Source: Erysipelotrichaceae bacterium
GTDB lineage: Bacteria; Bacillota_I; Bacilli_A; Erysipelotrichales; Erysipelotrichaceae
Direction of reading: 5' to 3'
Assembly (NCBI GenBank): GCA_017454765.1
Contig: JAFTCJ010000024.1
Coordinates: 1 to 64,000, forward strand
DNA length: 64,000 bases
Below the pieces are notes generated by a model that was not told where the DNA came from, made no database searches, and worked only from the letters and a program-made list of their open reading frames with translations. The translations under genes and the position numbers were made by a program. Shown here piece by piece: positions 54,984 through 62,690 of this stretch; the stretch's first letter is position 1; every line of letters starts with the position of its first letter.

Positions 54984-56211
54984 ACGTCGTGAAGAGCTCT
55001 TAAACAGACTGGAAGGCAATGTTGCCGTACTGTTGTTTTCATCAAAGGCGCCGATGCGCTCGGAAGATGAAGCTTATGATTTTTCCGTCAACCGCAATTT
55101 CTTTTATCTGACGGGTCTGGACAAGGAAGAGATGGCTTTGCTGATGTATCGCATCAACGGCATTCTCAGACAGTCGCTGTTTATCCTTCCTTATGATGAA
55201 ACACTGGCCAGATGGGTCGGCGGAAGGATGTCAAAGGAAGAGGCAGCGCAGATATCCGGGATCGAAGATGTCAGAGATGCATCCGAACTGGATCAGAGCG
55301 TCGCAAGCATCTTAAACAGAGTCAGAGGAAACGGCGACCTTTCTTTCCATCTGGATTTCTGGCATTACACGATGGATCAGGAGGCAACAGAGGGATCCCG
55401 TTATGCACAGAAACTGAAAGAGAATTATCCGTATCTTGAACTGAGTGATATTTATCCCCATCTGTGCGAGATGAGACTGATCAAGGATGAGGATGAAGTG
55501 GAAGAGATCCGCAAGGCGATCCACATCACCAATCTGGGCATCAGACAGATGATGCGCAGCAGCAGACCCGGTCTCAACGAGATGACGATGGAGGGCGTCT
55601 TCAATTTTGTACTGGCACAGTCATTGTGCCGCAACACAGCCTTCAAGACCATCGCTGCCAGCGGTGAAAGGGCGACGATCTTACATTATTCGGACAATGA
55701 TCACTATATGAAAGACGGAGAGCTCTTCTTATGCGATCTGGGCGCCAGCCACGGCTACTACTGTGCCGATATTTCCCGTACCTTCCCGGTCAACGGCAAA
55801 TTCTCTGAGAGGCAGAAAGAGCTTTATCAGCTGGTACTGAATGCGCAGAAGATCGTCGAAGAAAACGCAAAGCCGGGTGTGAAAGTCAGGGATCTCAATC
55901 AGATGGTCGTTGACTATTACAGATCGGAACTGCCGAAACACGAACTGGCTGATGATGTCAGCGAGTACTATTTCCACAGTGTCTCCCATCATCTGGGTCT
56001 GGATACTCATGATGTGGACGGCGGCAAGGGCGCAGTCCTAAAAGCCGGAAACGTCATCACCAACGAGCCCGGTCTCTATATATCCGATGAGGGCATCGGT
56101 ATCAGGATCGAGGATGATCTTCTGATCACGGAAGAGGGATGCGAAGTCCTTTCCAAAGAGATTATCAAGCAGATCGATGATATCGAAAACTATATGAAAA
56201 GCGGTCAGTGA
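54958..56211 (+). CDS. Xaa-Pro aminopeptidase, M24B family (AMP_N form)
   Basis: 417 residues. N-terminal AMP_N domain (SVNRNFFYLTGLDKEEMALL) followed by the M24 catalytic domain: FLCDLGASHGYYCADISRTF (two metal Asp), HSVSHHLGLDTHD (His), ITNEPGLYIS (Glu) and GIRIEDDLLI (Glu). Removes a residue N-terminal to Pro. The start is ATG 54958 or ATG 54967 (MNRYSKRREELL); the only ribosome site is AAGG at 54951. It overlaps thiI by 26 nt and ends the ezrA operon. Distinct from the 585-residue enzyme at 14825. Confidence 0.92.
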   Translation: MKKMNRYSKRREELLNRLEGNVAVLLFSSKAPMRSEDEAYDFSVNRNFFYLTGLDKEEMALLMYRINGILRQSLFILPYDETLARWVGGRMSKEEAAQISGIEDVRDASELDQSVASILNRVRGNGDLSFHLDFWHYTMDQEATEGSRYAQKLKENYPYLELSDIYPHLCEMRLIKDEDEVEEIRKAIHITNLGIRQMMRSSRPGLNEMTMEGVFNFVLAQSLCRNTAFKTIAASGERATILHYSDNDHYMKDGELFLCDLGASHGYYCADISRTFPVNGKFSERQKELYQLVLNAQKIVEENAKPGVKVRDLNQMVVDYYRSELPKHELADDVSEYYFHSVSHHLGLDTHDVDGGKGAVLKAGNVITNEPGLYISDEGIGIRIEDDLLITEEGCEVLSKEIIKQIDDIENYMKSGQ

Positions 56212-56226
56212 TTGACCGCTTTTTTC
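56197..56226 (+). terminator. terminator of the ezrA-thiI operon
   Basis: GCGGTCA (56201-56207), loop GTGAT, TGACCGC (56213-56219) followed by seven T, with an A run ahead. Strong. Confidence 0.9.
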
Positions 56227-56239
56227 TGTATATTCTTTT

Positions 56240-57862
56240 TTATTGACACTGATCAGAATAGATTTTCTGAAGTTTCTGATTGGCTTCAAGGATCTTTTTC
56301 TGATTGACCTTGCAGATGCTGCGGTCATAGGTATAGACGCCGTTGATCTCTCCTTCGACATCACTGATCTGGGTCATGATGCAGGCGACCAGACCGTTTC
56401 TGATGGAAGGGATGACCATCTTCTCATGCATCTCGATGATCTTGTCAGTGAGTGATTCCTCTGAGTCAGTCTTGCCATATCCCCAGGTAGTTCCTTTTTC
56501 CGGGCGGTGATCATCGATCTGTCTGATGAAGCCGCCGCATTCCGAGAGAAACAGCATCTTCTCTTTTGCTTCCAGTACCTTGTTGCGGAAATAGATATGG
56601 TAGGAATCGAAGTCCGAATGATCATCGAAGAACCAGCCGGATGTGGAATCAAAGAAGCGTCCGGGATCGGCCTGTTTCAAAGTATCATAAGTTTCTGAAG
56701 CGGCCTGCTGGCCCCAGCCTTCATTGTAGATGGTGTAGCCGATGATGGAAGGATGGGATTTGAGATGATTGATCGTTTCGATCGAATGATTCAGGAAGAA
56801 ATCATAGCGTTTCTGATCCTTGATCGGACATCTGATCTTCGTGATGCCGATGGTGGGTAATATCGTATCCCTGAAGAAACGGTAAGGTCCTGAATTGACC
56901 ATATCCTGGATGACCAGGATGCCGTGTTTGTCACAATAGTAGTAGAAGGCTTCCGGTTCGACTTTGATGTGTTTGCGCAGACAGTTGAAACCGAGCTGCC
57001 TGATGTTCAGGATATCTGTTTCATAGTCTTCAGGTCTTTCCGGCAGGAAGATGCCTGTTTCAAAATAACCCTGGTCCAGCAGTCCGTTGATGAAGACGGG
57101 CTTGTCATTCAGATAGAAGCGCTGATATCCGTTGACTTTTCTTTCTTCGATCTTCCTCAAGGCAAAATAAGATGTGATCTCATCTTTGTCTGTCGATATC
57201 TTCAGTGAATAAAGATAAGGATCTTCTGTGCTCCAGAGACGGGGATCATCAATACGGATCGTGATGTCTTTGTCATGAAAAGTCTTTGAGAATCCTTCAA
57301 ATTCCACTTTGAAACTGTCACTTGCGGAATCGATATGAAGATGCAGCTCATCCGCTGTTGTTGTGATCCTGAGATCATCGATGCCTTTTGTGTCATAGGC
57401 TTCGATCCAGACGCTCTGCCAGATGCCTGATACCGGTGTGTACCACATGCCGGAAGGCTTCGCGCATTGCTTGCCGTAAGGATAAAAGAAGTCAAGATCA
57501 TCCTTCACTTCCACTTTCAGCGTATTTTCTGTTTTGATCAGGGATGTGATGTCAGCGGAAAAAGGAAGATAGCCGCCTTCGTGATGGACGATATGTTTTT
57601 CGTTGAGATAGACATCTGCGATCTGATCGACAGCGCCGAAATGCAGGATGACTTTGTCGTTTTCACTGTAAAAACCTTTCGGAAGCGAGAAGGTCTTCGT
57701 ATATACCAGTTCATTGAGCTGTCCTTCATATCCTGACAGTTCTGATTCAGGGGGGAAGGGAACTTCGATCTTTTGGTCGTTGAGTGTCCATTCTCCGCAA
57801 AGGGAAAAGAAAGACTTTCTTTGTAACAGGGGTCTTGGATAATATGTCTGATACGCGTTCAT
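56240..57862 (-). CDS. glycoside hydrolase family 2 protein
   Basis: 540 residues. Jelly-roll sugar-binding N-domain (VDQIADVYLNEKHIVHHEGG), an immunoglobulin-like domain, then a TIM barrel. LGFNCLRKHIKVEPEAFYYY, IIGYTIYNEGWGQ (acid/base Glu) and FLSECGGF (nucleophile Glu) are GH2 landmarks. It lacks the extra C-terminal domains of large beta-galactosidases, and no signal peptide is seen, so it acts inside the cell on imported glycosides. Beta-glucuronidase, galactosidase or mannosidase activity cannot be told apart. TAGAAT lies 6 nt before the ATG. Divergent from a small membrane protein. Confidence 0.88.
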   Translation of the reverse strand: MNAYQTYYPRPLLQRKSFFSLCGEWTLNDQKIEVPFPPESELSGYEGQLNELVYTKTFSLPKGFYSENDKVILHFGAVDQIADVYLNEKHIVHHEGGYLPFSADITSLIKTENTLKVEVKDDLDFFYPYGKQCAKPSGMWYTPVSGIWQSVWIEAYDTKGIDDLRITTTADELHLHIDSASDSFKVEFEGFSKTFHDKDITIRIDDPRLWSTEDPYLYSLKISTDKDEITSYFALRKIEERKVNGYQRFYLNDKPVFINGLLDQGYFETGIFLPERPEDYETDILNIRQLGFNCLRKHIKVEPEAFYYYCDKHGILVIQDMVNSGPYRFFRDTILPTIGITKIRCPIKDQKRYDFFLNHSIETINHLKSHPSIIGYTIYNEGWGQQAASETYDTLKQADPGRFFDSTSGWFFDDHSDFDSYHIYFRNKVLEAKEKMLFLSECGGFIRQIDDHRPEKGTTWGYGKTDSEESLTDKIIEMHEKMVIPSIRNGLVACIMTQISDVEGEINGVYTYDRSICKVNQKKILEANQKLQKIYSDQCQ

Positions 57863-57868
57863 ACCTTC

Positions 57869-57888
57869 ATTCTAACATAGGTTATAAT
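57869..57888. promoter_or_regulatory. back-to-back -10 boxes, GH2 gene / small membrane protein
   Basis: Minus strand TAGAAT (57874-57869), 6 nt before the GH2 ATG, with only GAAGGT between. Plus strand TATAAT (57883-57888), followed by a leader with GGGAGG for the gene at 57910. The boxes are 8 bp apart. Confidence 0.6.
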
Positions 57889-57909
57889 GATTAAAGAGGG
57901 AGGATCTTC

Positions 57910-58224
57910 ATGAAAAGAACAGTGATATCTCTTGTATCCGGTCTGGTTCTGACTCTGGCGGGAATGCTGTGGAATTATCTGAGTTACAGGGAAGACAAAT
58001 GGCTGCGGCTCGCTTACAACATGTTTGGCGGTGAGATCACGATACAGTCCGGATTCGGTCTGCGCCTGGTGCATATTTATTCCATGAGGCCGGAGAAGGG
58101 TGATTCGATCTCCCTGAGATTCGATCCGATCAGTTTTCTCGTGTGTCTGATCGTCCTGTCTTTCCTTGTATATGTCATTCTGACAGTCATCGTAAAGATC
58201 AGAAGAGGCGCTTATACAGAATAA
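57910..58224 (+). CDS. small two-helix membrane protein, unknown
   Basis: 104 residues. Membrane helices at about 5-24 and 77-96 (FLVCLIVLSFLVYVILTVIV), joined by an extracellular loop of about 50 residues with WLRLAYNMFGGEITIQSGFG, and ending KIRRGAYTE. Not recognised. AGAGGGAGG lies 6-7 nt before the ATG. It is a single gene flanked by its own promoter and terminator. Confidence 0.75.
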   Translation: MKRTVISLVSGLVLTLAGMLWNYLSYREDKWLRLAYNMFGGEITIQSGFGLRLVHIYSMRPEKGDSISLRFDPISFLVCLIVLSFLVYVILTVIVKIRRGAYTE

Positions 58225-58231
58225 GTTTCAG

Positions 58232-58261
58232 ATCAATGATGCGGAATCATTGATTTTTTTA
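58232..58261 (+). terminator. terminator after the small membrane protein
   Basis: ATCAATGAT (58232-58240), loop GCGGA, ATCATTGAT (58246-58254) followed by a run of T to 58261. Confidence 0.88.
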
Positions 58262-58313
58262 TTATTCATCAAAAGAGTCGGACAGGAAAAAGGAATATCG
58301 GCTGACTTGCCTG

Positions 58314-58319
58314 TATAAT
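58314..58319 (+). promoter_or_regulatory. -10 box of the NlpC/P60-type gene (leaderless type)
   Basis: TATAAT preceded by TG, 8 nt before ATG 58328; no Shine-Dalgarno in AGTGATAT. Confidence 0.65.
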
Positions 58320-58327
58320 AGTGATAT

Positions 58328-59674
58328 ATGCAGGAACGTTTTAAAGAGATGATCCGGAAAAACATCGTTGCCATCATTCTGGTGTTGGTTCTTTTCGGAC
58401 TGCTTTATGACAGGATGACGCAGAAGGTCTCCATGAGCGACAGTCATACGGAAGGCGGAAACATCATTATTGTTCTTGATAAGGAAGGCCAGTGTTATAT
58501 CGGCGATGACCTGGATGACGCCGAATGGGTGAAAAGCGATGAAGAAGGCGTCTGCGTTTTACCGATGATCGATAAAGGAAACATCTACATCAGAAACAAG
58601 TATGATCATCTCTGTGAGATCATCGAAGATCAGAAGTTCAGCTATGTCGACAGTTTTGAGATCACTTCGGGAAAAGCTTATCTGGCGATCGGCGGATCGG
58701 AAAAGATCTCTTATGAATCATCCTGTACGGGCCTTGTCGAATCTCCGGTCACTTTTTCCTGCAAAGATAAAGCGGTTGCTTCGGTGGATTCCGACGGAAC
58801 GATACACGGTTTAGGCAAGGGCACGACCGTATGTACAGCCGCCTATGGCGACAAGGAAGATTCTGTTGAGGTCGTGGTGACGGATCTGATCACTCCGATG
58901 GCTGCGGAATTCGATATGGAGAAGCCTTTCCTTTCCTGCGGTGTGTTCTCCAAGGAAGACAATGACCTTCTGGATGAGATCCTGTTCTCCAGGGTCGAAA
59001 AGGCGGGCTATCAGACAAGGGCCGGTGCCGTGGCAGCCGGCAGGTTTTTAGCAATGGAGTTCCCGTACCGCATCAATTACTTTACCGAAAACGGACGTCT
59101 GGGTTCCTGCAGGGAAAAGATCGTTGACGGTGAGGGCCGCTATTATCACCGCGGTCTGTATCTGGATCCTTCCCGTTTCGAAAACATCGACATGAATTAC
59201 ACGATGTCCGGACCGGCGCCCTGGGGCTGCACGATTTTTGAATATTCTTATGAAAGACATGCGGCAAACGGACTGGACTGCAGCGGATCGATGACCTGGA
59301 TCCTGGTCCAGGCGGGATTCGATCCGGGAGACATCGGTGCAGGTATCACCTCCTGGTGTCCGGCGATGTCCGATCTCGGCAAAAGATACTGGCTGGCAGA
59401 TGCGTATGATGACGGATCGTTGAGAGTCGGAGATCTGCTCAGCGGCGGTGACGGAGGACCGGAAGGAGGCGGACATATCGCCATGTGTGTCGGCATCGAC
59501 AAGGACGGATATGTCTATGTGGCCGAAGAGCTCGGTTATCATTACTACTGGGGATTCATGATACGCAAATATGACCGCAGTGAACTGCTTCGCTATTTCT
59601 ACTGGCGGGTCGACATGGATGAATTCTACGGTGTGGACGGCAATCTGACAGATTACTGGATCGATGAATCCTAA
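58328..59674 (+). CDS. membrane-anchored Ig-like/NlpC-P60-type cell-wall protein
   Basis: 448 residues. An N-terminal membrane anchor (about 10-31, NIVAIILVLVLFGLLYDRM). A BIG2-like Ig fold at about 115-190 (CKDKAVASVDSDGTIHGLGK, GTTVCTAAYGD). The C-terminal domain looks like an NlpC/P60 cysteine peptidase: NGLDCSGSMTWILVQAGFD (catalytic Cys), GDLLSGGDGGPEGGGHIAMC (His) and a third polar residue nearby. It probably cuts or remodels peptidoglycan outside the cell. The GGDGGPEGGGH insertion before the His is unusual. Followed 44 nt later by the sugar kinase gene. Confidence 0.82.
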   Translation: MQERFKEMIRKNIVAIILVLVLFGLLYDRMTQKVSMSDSHTEGGNIIIVLDKEGQCYIGDDLDDAEWVKSDEEGVCVLPMIDKGNIYIRNKYDHLCEIIEDQKFSYVDSFEITSGKAYLAIGGSEKISYESSCTGLVESPVTFSCKDKAVASVDSDGTIHGLGKGTTVCTAAYGDKEDSVEVVVTDLITPMAAEFDMEKPFLSCGVFSKEDNDLLDEILFSRVEKAGYQTRAGAVAAGRFLAMEFPYRINYFTENGRLGSCREKIVDGEGRYYHRGLYLDPSRFENIDMNYTMSGPAPWGCTIFEYSYERHAANGLDCSGSMTWILVQAGFDPGDIGAGITSWCPAMSDLGKRYWLADAYDDGSLRVGDLLSGGDGGPEGGGHIAMCVGIDKDGYVYVAEELGYHYYWGFMIRKYDRSELLRYFYWRVDMDEFYGVDGNLTDYWIDES

Positions 59675-59718
59675 ATGATAAAGATCAAGACAAGCATATT
59701 TTTTGAAGGAGACTGACA

Positions 59719-60891
59719 ATGATCTGTGAAACAAAATTCAGGGAAATATACGGCAAAGATGCGGAATTTCTTTTATTCTGCCCTTACCGCATTTCACCTT
59801 TGGGAGCCCATATCGATCATCAGGACGGCATCATCAACGGGCTGGCGATCGGCAAGGGCATCTATATTGCCTGCAGTCCCAAGAAGAACGGCATCATCGA
59901 ACTGCACAGCGTGAATTTTCCGAAAAGAGCGCAGTTCCATATCGACGATATCGAAGATCAGAAAGTGGGAGACTGGGCCGATTACCTGAGAGGTGTCACC
60001 AGGGAACTGAAGCAGAAGCATCAGCTGAAATACGGTCTTTGCGGCGTGATCGAAGGACAGCTGCCTGTCGGCGGCCTGTCATCATCCGCAGCCGTCACCA
60101 TCGTTTTCCTCAGTGCTCTGGCAAAGATCAACGGGATCCGTCTCGATCCGTGGGATCTGATCATGATGGCCAAGGCTGCCGAAAACAACTATGTCGGTGT
60201 CAAGTGCGGCAAGCTCGACCAGTGCTGCGAAGTACTGAGCAGGAAAGAGAAGCTGCTGTATCTGGACTGTAAAGATGATTCATATGAGCTGATCGATCTG
60301 AATCCGGATATGAAACCGTTCAGGATCGCGATCTTCTTTTCCGGTCTGCAGCGGTCTCTGGCCAATTCCGATTACAATCTGCGGCAGGATGAATGCAAAG
60401 CGGCTGCTTATTCACTGATGGCCTATGCCGGAATGAAATACGGCAAGTTTGCAGATGCCAAACTCAGGGATGTTCCTGCTGAAGTGTTTGAAACATACAA
60501 GGATCAGCTGCCTTTGAATTTCAGGAAAAGAGCCGTTCACTTCTTCGGTGAGATCGACAGAGCAAGAAGAGGTGCTGAAGCATTCAGAAACGGAGATCTG
60601 GAAGAATACGGAAAACTGATCTTCGAATCTGGAAAAAGCAGCATCGTCAATTATGAATGCGGCTGCAGGGAACTGATCAGTCTCTATGACATCATGACTC
60701 AGACTGAGGGCATTTACGGCGGCAGGTTTTCCGGCGCGGGCTTCAAGGGCTGCTGCATGGCTCTCATCGATCCTGAAAGAGAGGAAGAGATCTGCAAGAG
60801 AGTCTCAGAGGAATATCTGAAGATCTATCCGGAACTCAAAGACAGTTACACTTGCTGCATCTGTGACAGCAGTGACGGGGTGAAATTATGA
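59719..60891 (+). CDS. GHMP sugar 1-kinase, galacturonokinase-like
   Basis: 390 residues of the galactokinase clan. Instead of the galactokinase GEHxDY motif it has CPYRISPLGAHIDHQDG (residues 21-37; R24, H31, D33). This closely resembles plant galacturonokinase. PVGGLSSSAAV (116-126) is the ATP loop, CGKLDQCC (163-170; D167) the catalytic Asp region, and YGGRFSGAGFKGCCMAL motif 3. The predicted reaction is phosphorylation of an aldose, perhaps galacturonic acid, at C1 by ATP. The Shine-Dalgarno GAAGGAG lies before ATG 59719. It overlaps a nucleotidyltransferase gene by 4 nt, which fits a kinase-plus-pyrophosphorylase salvage route. Substrate is inferred from similarity only. Confidence 0.83.
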   Translation: MICETKFREIYGKDAEFLLFCPYRISPLGAHIDHQDGIINGLAIGKGIYIACSPKKNGIIELHSVNFPKRAQFHIDDIEDQKVGDWADYLRGVTRELKQKHQLKYGLCGVIEGQLPVGGLSSSAAVTIVFLSALAKINGIRLDPWDLIMMAKAAENNYVGVKCGKLDQCCEVLSRKEKLLYLDCKDDSYELIDLNPDMKPFRIAIFFSGLQRSLANSDYNLRQDECKAAAYSLMAYAGMKYGKFADAKLRDVPAEVFETYKDQLPLNFRKRAVHFFGEIDRARRGAEAFRNGDLEEYGKLIFESGKSSIVNYECGCRELISLYDIMTQTEGIYGGRFSGAGFKGCCMALIDPEREEEICKRVSEEYLKIYPELKDSYTCCICDSSDGVKL

Positions 60892-61607
60892 AATGCATCA
60901 TCCTGGCGGCCGGTTATGCGACCAGGCTCTATCCGCTGACGGAAAACTTTCCCAAACCGTTACTGGAAGTGGCAGGAAAAACGATACTGGATCGCCTGAT
61001 CGATGATATCGATGCGTATATCGATGAGTTTATCCTTGTCAGCAATCATAAGTTCTTTGATCAGTTCTCTGACTGGGTCAAAGAAAGAAAGATCACCGTG
61101 ATCGACGACGGTTCGATCAGAAACGAAGAAAGACTGGGTGCCGTAAGGGATCTGGAGCTTGCGGTCAATGCATCTCAGATCGAAGAAGATTGCATGGTCA
61201 TGGCCGGAGACAATCTGCTGGATTTTTCTCTGAAGAGTTTCATCGGTTTCTTTCAGGAAAAGGATTGTTCCTGTGTCATGTGCCATGAAGAAAACAGGAT
61301 CGAGGCTTTGAGAAAAACGGCAGTCATCACAACGGATGGGGATCATAAGATCCTGACATATGAAGAAAAGCCTGAACAGCCGAAGGGAAATCTGGCTGTT
61401 CCGCCGTTTTATATCTATAAAGCCAAAGATATCGTCAGAGTATCTGAAGCTTTGCAAGACGGATGTTCCTATGATGCACCGGGATCGTTTGCCGTCTGGC
61501 TTTCGGGAAGAAGCGACATGTATGCCTATCCGATGCCGGGCAGAAGATATGATATCGGCGATCTGAAGAGTTATCAGAATGTCTGTGAACTGTTTGAAGA
61601 GCACTGA
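60888..61607 (+). CDS. sugar-1-phosphate nucleotidyltransferase
   Basis: 239 residues, RmlA/GalF-like NTP_transferase. LAAGYATRLYPLTENFPKPL is the nucleotide and Lys motif, VMAGDNLLDFS the metal Asp, YEEKPEQPKGNLAVPPFYIY and RRYDIGDLKSYQNV the C-terminal part. It lacks a hexapeptide acyltransferase domain. With the overlapping kinase it would convert a free sugar to an NDP-sugar; which sugar and nucleotide are unknown. Confidence 0.88.
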   Translation: MKCIILAAGYATRLYPLTENFPKPLLEVAGKTILDRLIDDIDAYIDEFILVSNHKFFDQFSDWVKERKITVIDDGSIRNEERLGAVRDLELAVNASQIEEDCMVMAGDNLLDFSLKSFIGFFQEKDCSCVMCHEENRIEALRKTAVITTDGDHKILTYEEKPEQPKGNLAVPPFYIYKAKDIVRVSEALQDGCSYDAPGSFAVWLSGRSDMYAYPMPGRRYDIGDLKSYQNVCELFEEH

Positions 61608-61610
61608 AAA

Positions 61611-62012
61611 ATGAAGAGGAAAGTATTGTTTGTCTGCTGGGGCAATATCTGCCGCAGTGTGATGGCGGAATATATCTGCAAGCAGATGAGACCTGAGATC
61701 GATTGTGAATCGAGAGCTGTCTCGAATGATGCGACAGGCTGCGACATCTATCCGGCTGCCAAACGCTGTCTGGACAGGCACGGAATCGCTTATCAGAAAC
61801 ATCGTGCCAGAAGGGTCAGCCAGGCTGATTATGAGGCATTTGATGAGATCTACGTGATGGACGAGCTCAACATGCGCTATATCAAAAGGATCATCGATGA
61901 TCATGATCGCAAGATACTGATGCTGTGTGATGATGAGATCGAAGATCCCTGGTATACAGACCGTTTTGATCTGGTTTATGATCAGATCCTGGAAGGGATC
62001 AGATCGTTATAG
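61611..62012 (+). CDS. low-molecular-weight protein tyrosine phosphatase
   Basis: 133 residues, slightly shorter than the usual 145-155. The P-loop is VCWGNICRSVMAEYIC (C-x5-R, with the canonical Cys and Arg) and the general-acid Asp is in IEDPWYT. Phosphatases of this type often control polysaccharide export kinases; the partner kinase is not in the window. It lies 3 nt after the nucleotidyltransferase, so it is in the same transcript. Confidence 0.92.
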   Translation: MKRKVLFVCWGNICRSVMAEYICKQMRPEIDCESRAVSNDATGCDIYPAAKRCLDRHGIAYQKHRARRVSQADYEAFDEIYVMDELNMRYIKRIIDDHDRKILMLCDDEIEDPWYTDRFDLVYDQILEGIRSL

Positions 62013-62014
62013 AA

Positions 62015-62038
62015 AAAAGGTTTCGTCTGAAACCTTTT
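62015..62038. terminator. bidirectional terminator, phosphatase / zinc-ribbon gene
   Basis: AAAAGGTTTC (62015-62024), loop GTCT, GAAACCTTTT (62029-62038): a 10-bp stem usable on both strands. Confidence 0.88.
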
Positions 62039-62396
62039 ATAATACGTTGTTGTCGATGTTCTCAGAGATCTCTTCTTCGGGGATATCGTAACTCTGGTCG
62101 TCCATCGCTTCTTTCTTCTCGTTTCTGTCGATGAAGTATTCGGCAGCGGCGATTGCTGTTCCAAGTGCGATCAGAATGAGACCGGCGCCGAATTCCACGA
62201 CCGGTTTTGTTTTCTTCCAGAGTCTCTGGGCATTATTATTTATCGTTCTTTTCATATCTTCTTTTTCCTTTATTTGGACTTCATTGCCGCAATACAGGCA
62301 GATCCATCTATCTTTTTCCTCACTGAAACCTTCCTGTTTGCTCAATTCAGCACCGCAGAAAGGGCATAAATACTGTTTTTTCACCTGATTTTCCAT
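62037..62396 (-). CDS. zinc-ribbon, single-helix membrane protein, unknown
   Basis: 119 residues from ATG 62394-62396 (MENQVKKQYLCPFCGAELSK). CPFCG and CLYCG form a zinc ribbon (four Cys, about residues 11-38). A basic segment, a membrane helix (VVEFGAGLILIALGTAIAAA, about 69-88) and an acidic tail follow. AGAGGTG lies 6-7 nt before the ATG; a GTG at 62403-62405 is an alternative start. No specific family recognised. Confidence 0.78.
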   Translation of the reverse strand: MENQVKKQYLCPFCGAELSKQEGFSEEKDRWICLYCGNEVQIKEKEDMKRTINNNAQRLWKKTKPVVEFGAGLILIALGTAIAAAEYFIDRNEKKEAMDDQSYDIPEEEISENIDNNVL

Positions 62397-62416
62397 ATCA
62401 AACACCTCTTGGAATC

Positions 62417-62422
62417 ATTATA
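62417..62422 (-). promoter_or_regulatory. -10 box of the zinc-ribbon protein gene
   Basis: TATAAT on the minus strand, with a leader of about 14 nt and a ribosome-binding site. No -35 at standard spacing. Confidence 0.55.
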
Positions 62423-62445
62423 ACAGACTTTTTATTCAAAAATAG

Positions 62446-62474
62446 TTGACGGTCATATGAACCTATGATATAAT
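62446..62474 (+). promoter_or_regulatory. near-consensus promoter of the 62503-64000 operon
   Basis: TTGACG (62446-62451), 17-bp spacer, TATAAT (62469-62474). It is one of the best-matching sigma-70-type promoters in the window, with AAGGAGG (62487-62493) before the first ATG. Confidence 0.9.
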
Positions 62475-62502
62475 CAAATTACCATAAAGGAGGTAGAAAA
62501 CA

Positions 62503-62661
62503 ATGATGATGTTATTAATGATTTTGTTTATATACGCATTATTTATCATTTTTGCATTAATTATCGGTCTTTTCAGGATCTGTTTCTATCTCAGCCCATT
62601 AGGTTTACTGATGATGTTCCTGTTCAGACCAAGAAGAAGAATCAGAAGATTTTATTACTAA
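62503..62661 (+). CDS. 52-residue membrane peptide with an Arg-rich tail
   Basis: ATG at 62503-62505, TAA at 62659-62661. MMMLLMILFIYALFIIFALI is followed by IGLFRICFYLSPLGLLMMFL and FRPRRRIRRFYY: one or two hydrophobic segments and a basic C-terminus (cytoplasmic by the positive-inside rule). AAGGAGG is 9 nt upstream and a near-consensus promoter precedes it, so it is very likely translated. It resembles no family I know. The LURP-one-like gene begins 30 nt downstream with its own AGGAGGAG. Confidence 0.8.
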   Translation: MMMLLMILFIYALFIIFALIIGLFRICFYLSPLGLLMMFLFRPRRRIRRFYY

Positions 62662-62690
62662 AGAAATAATTATGTAGGAGGAGACAAACA

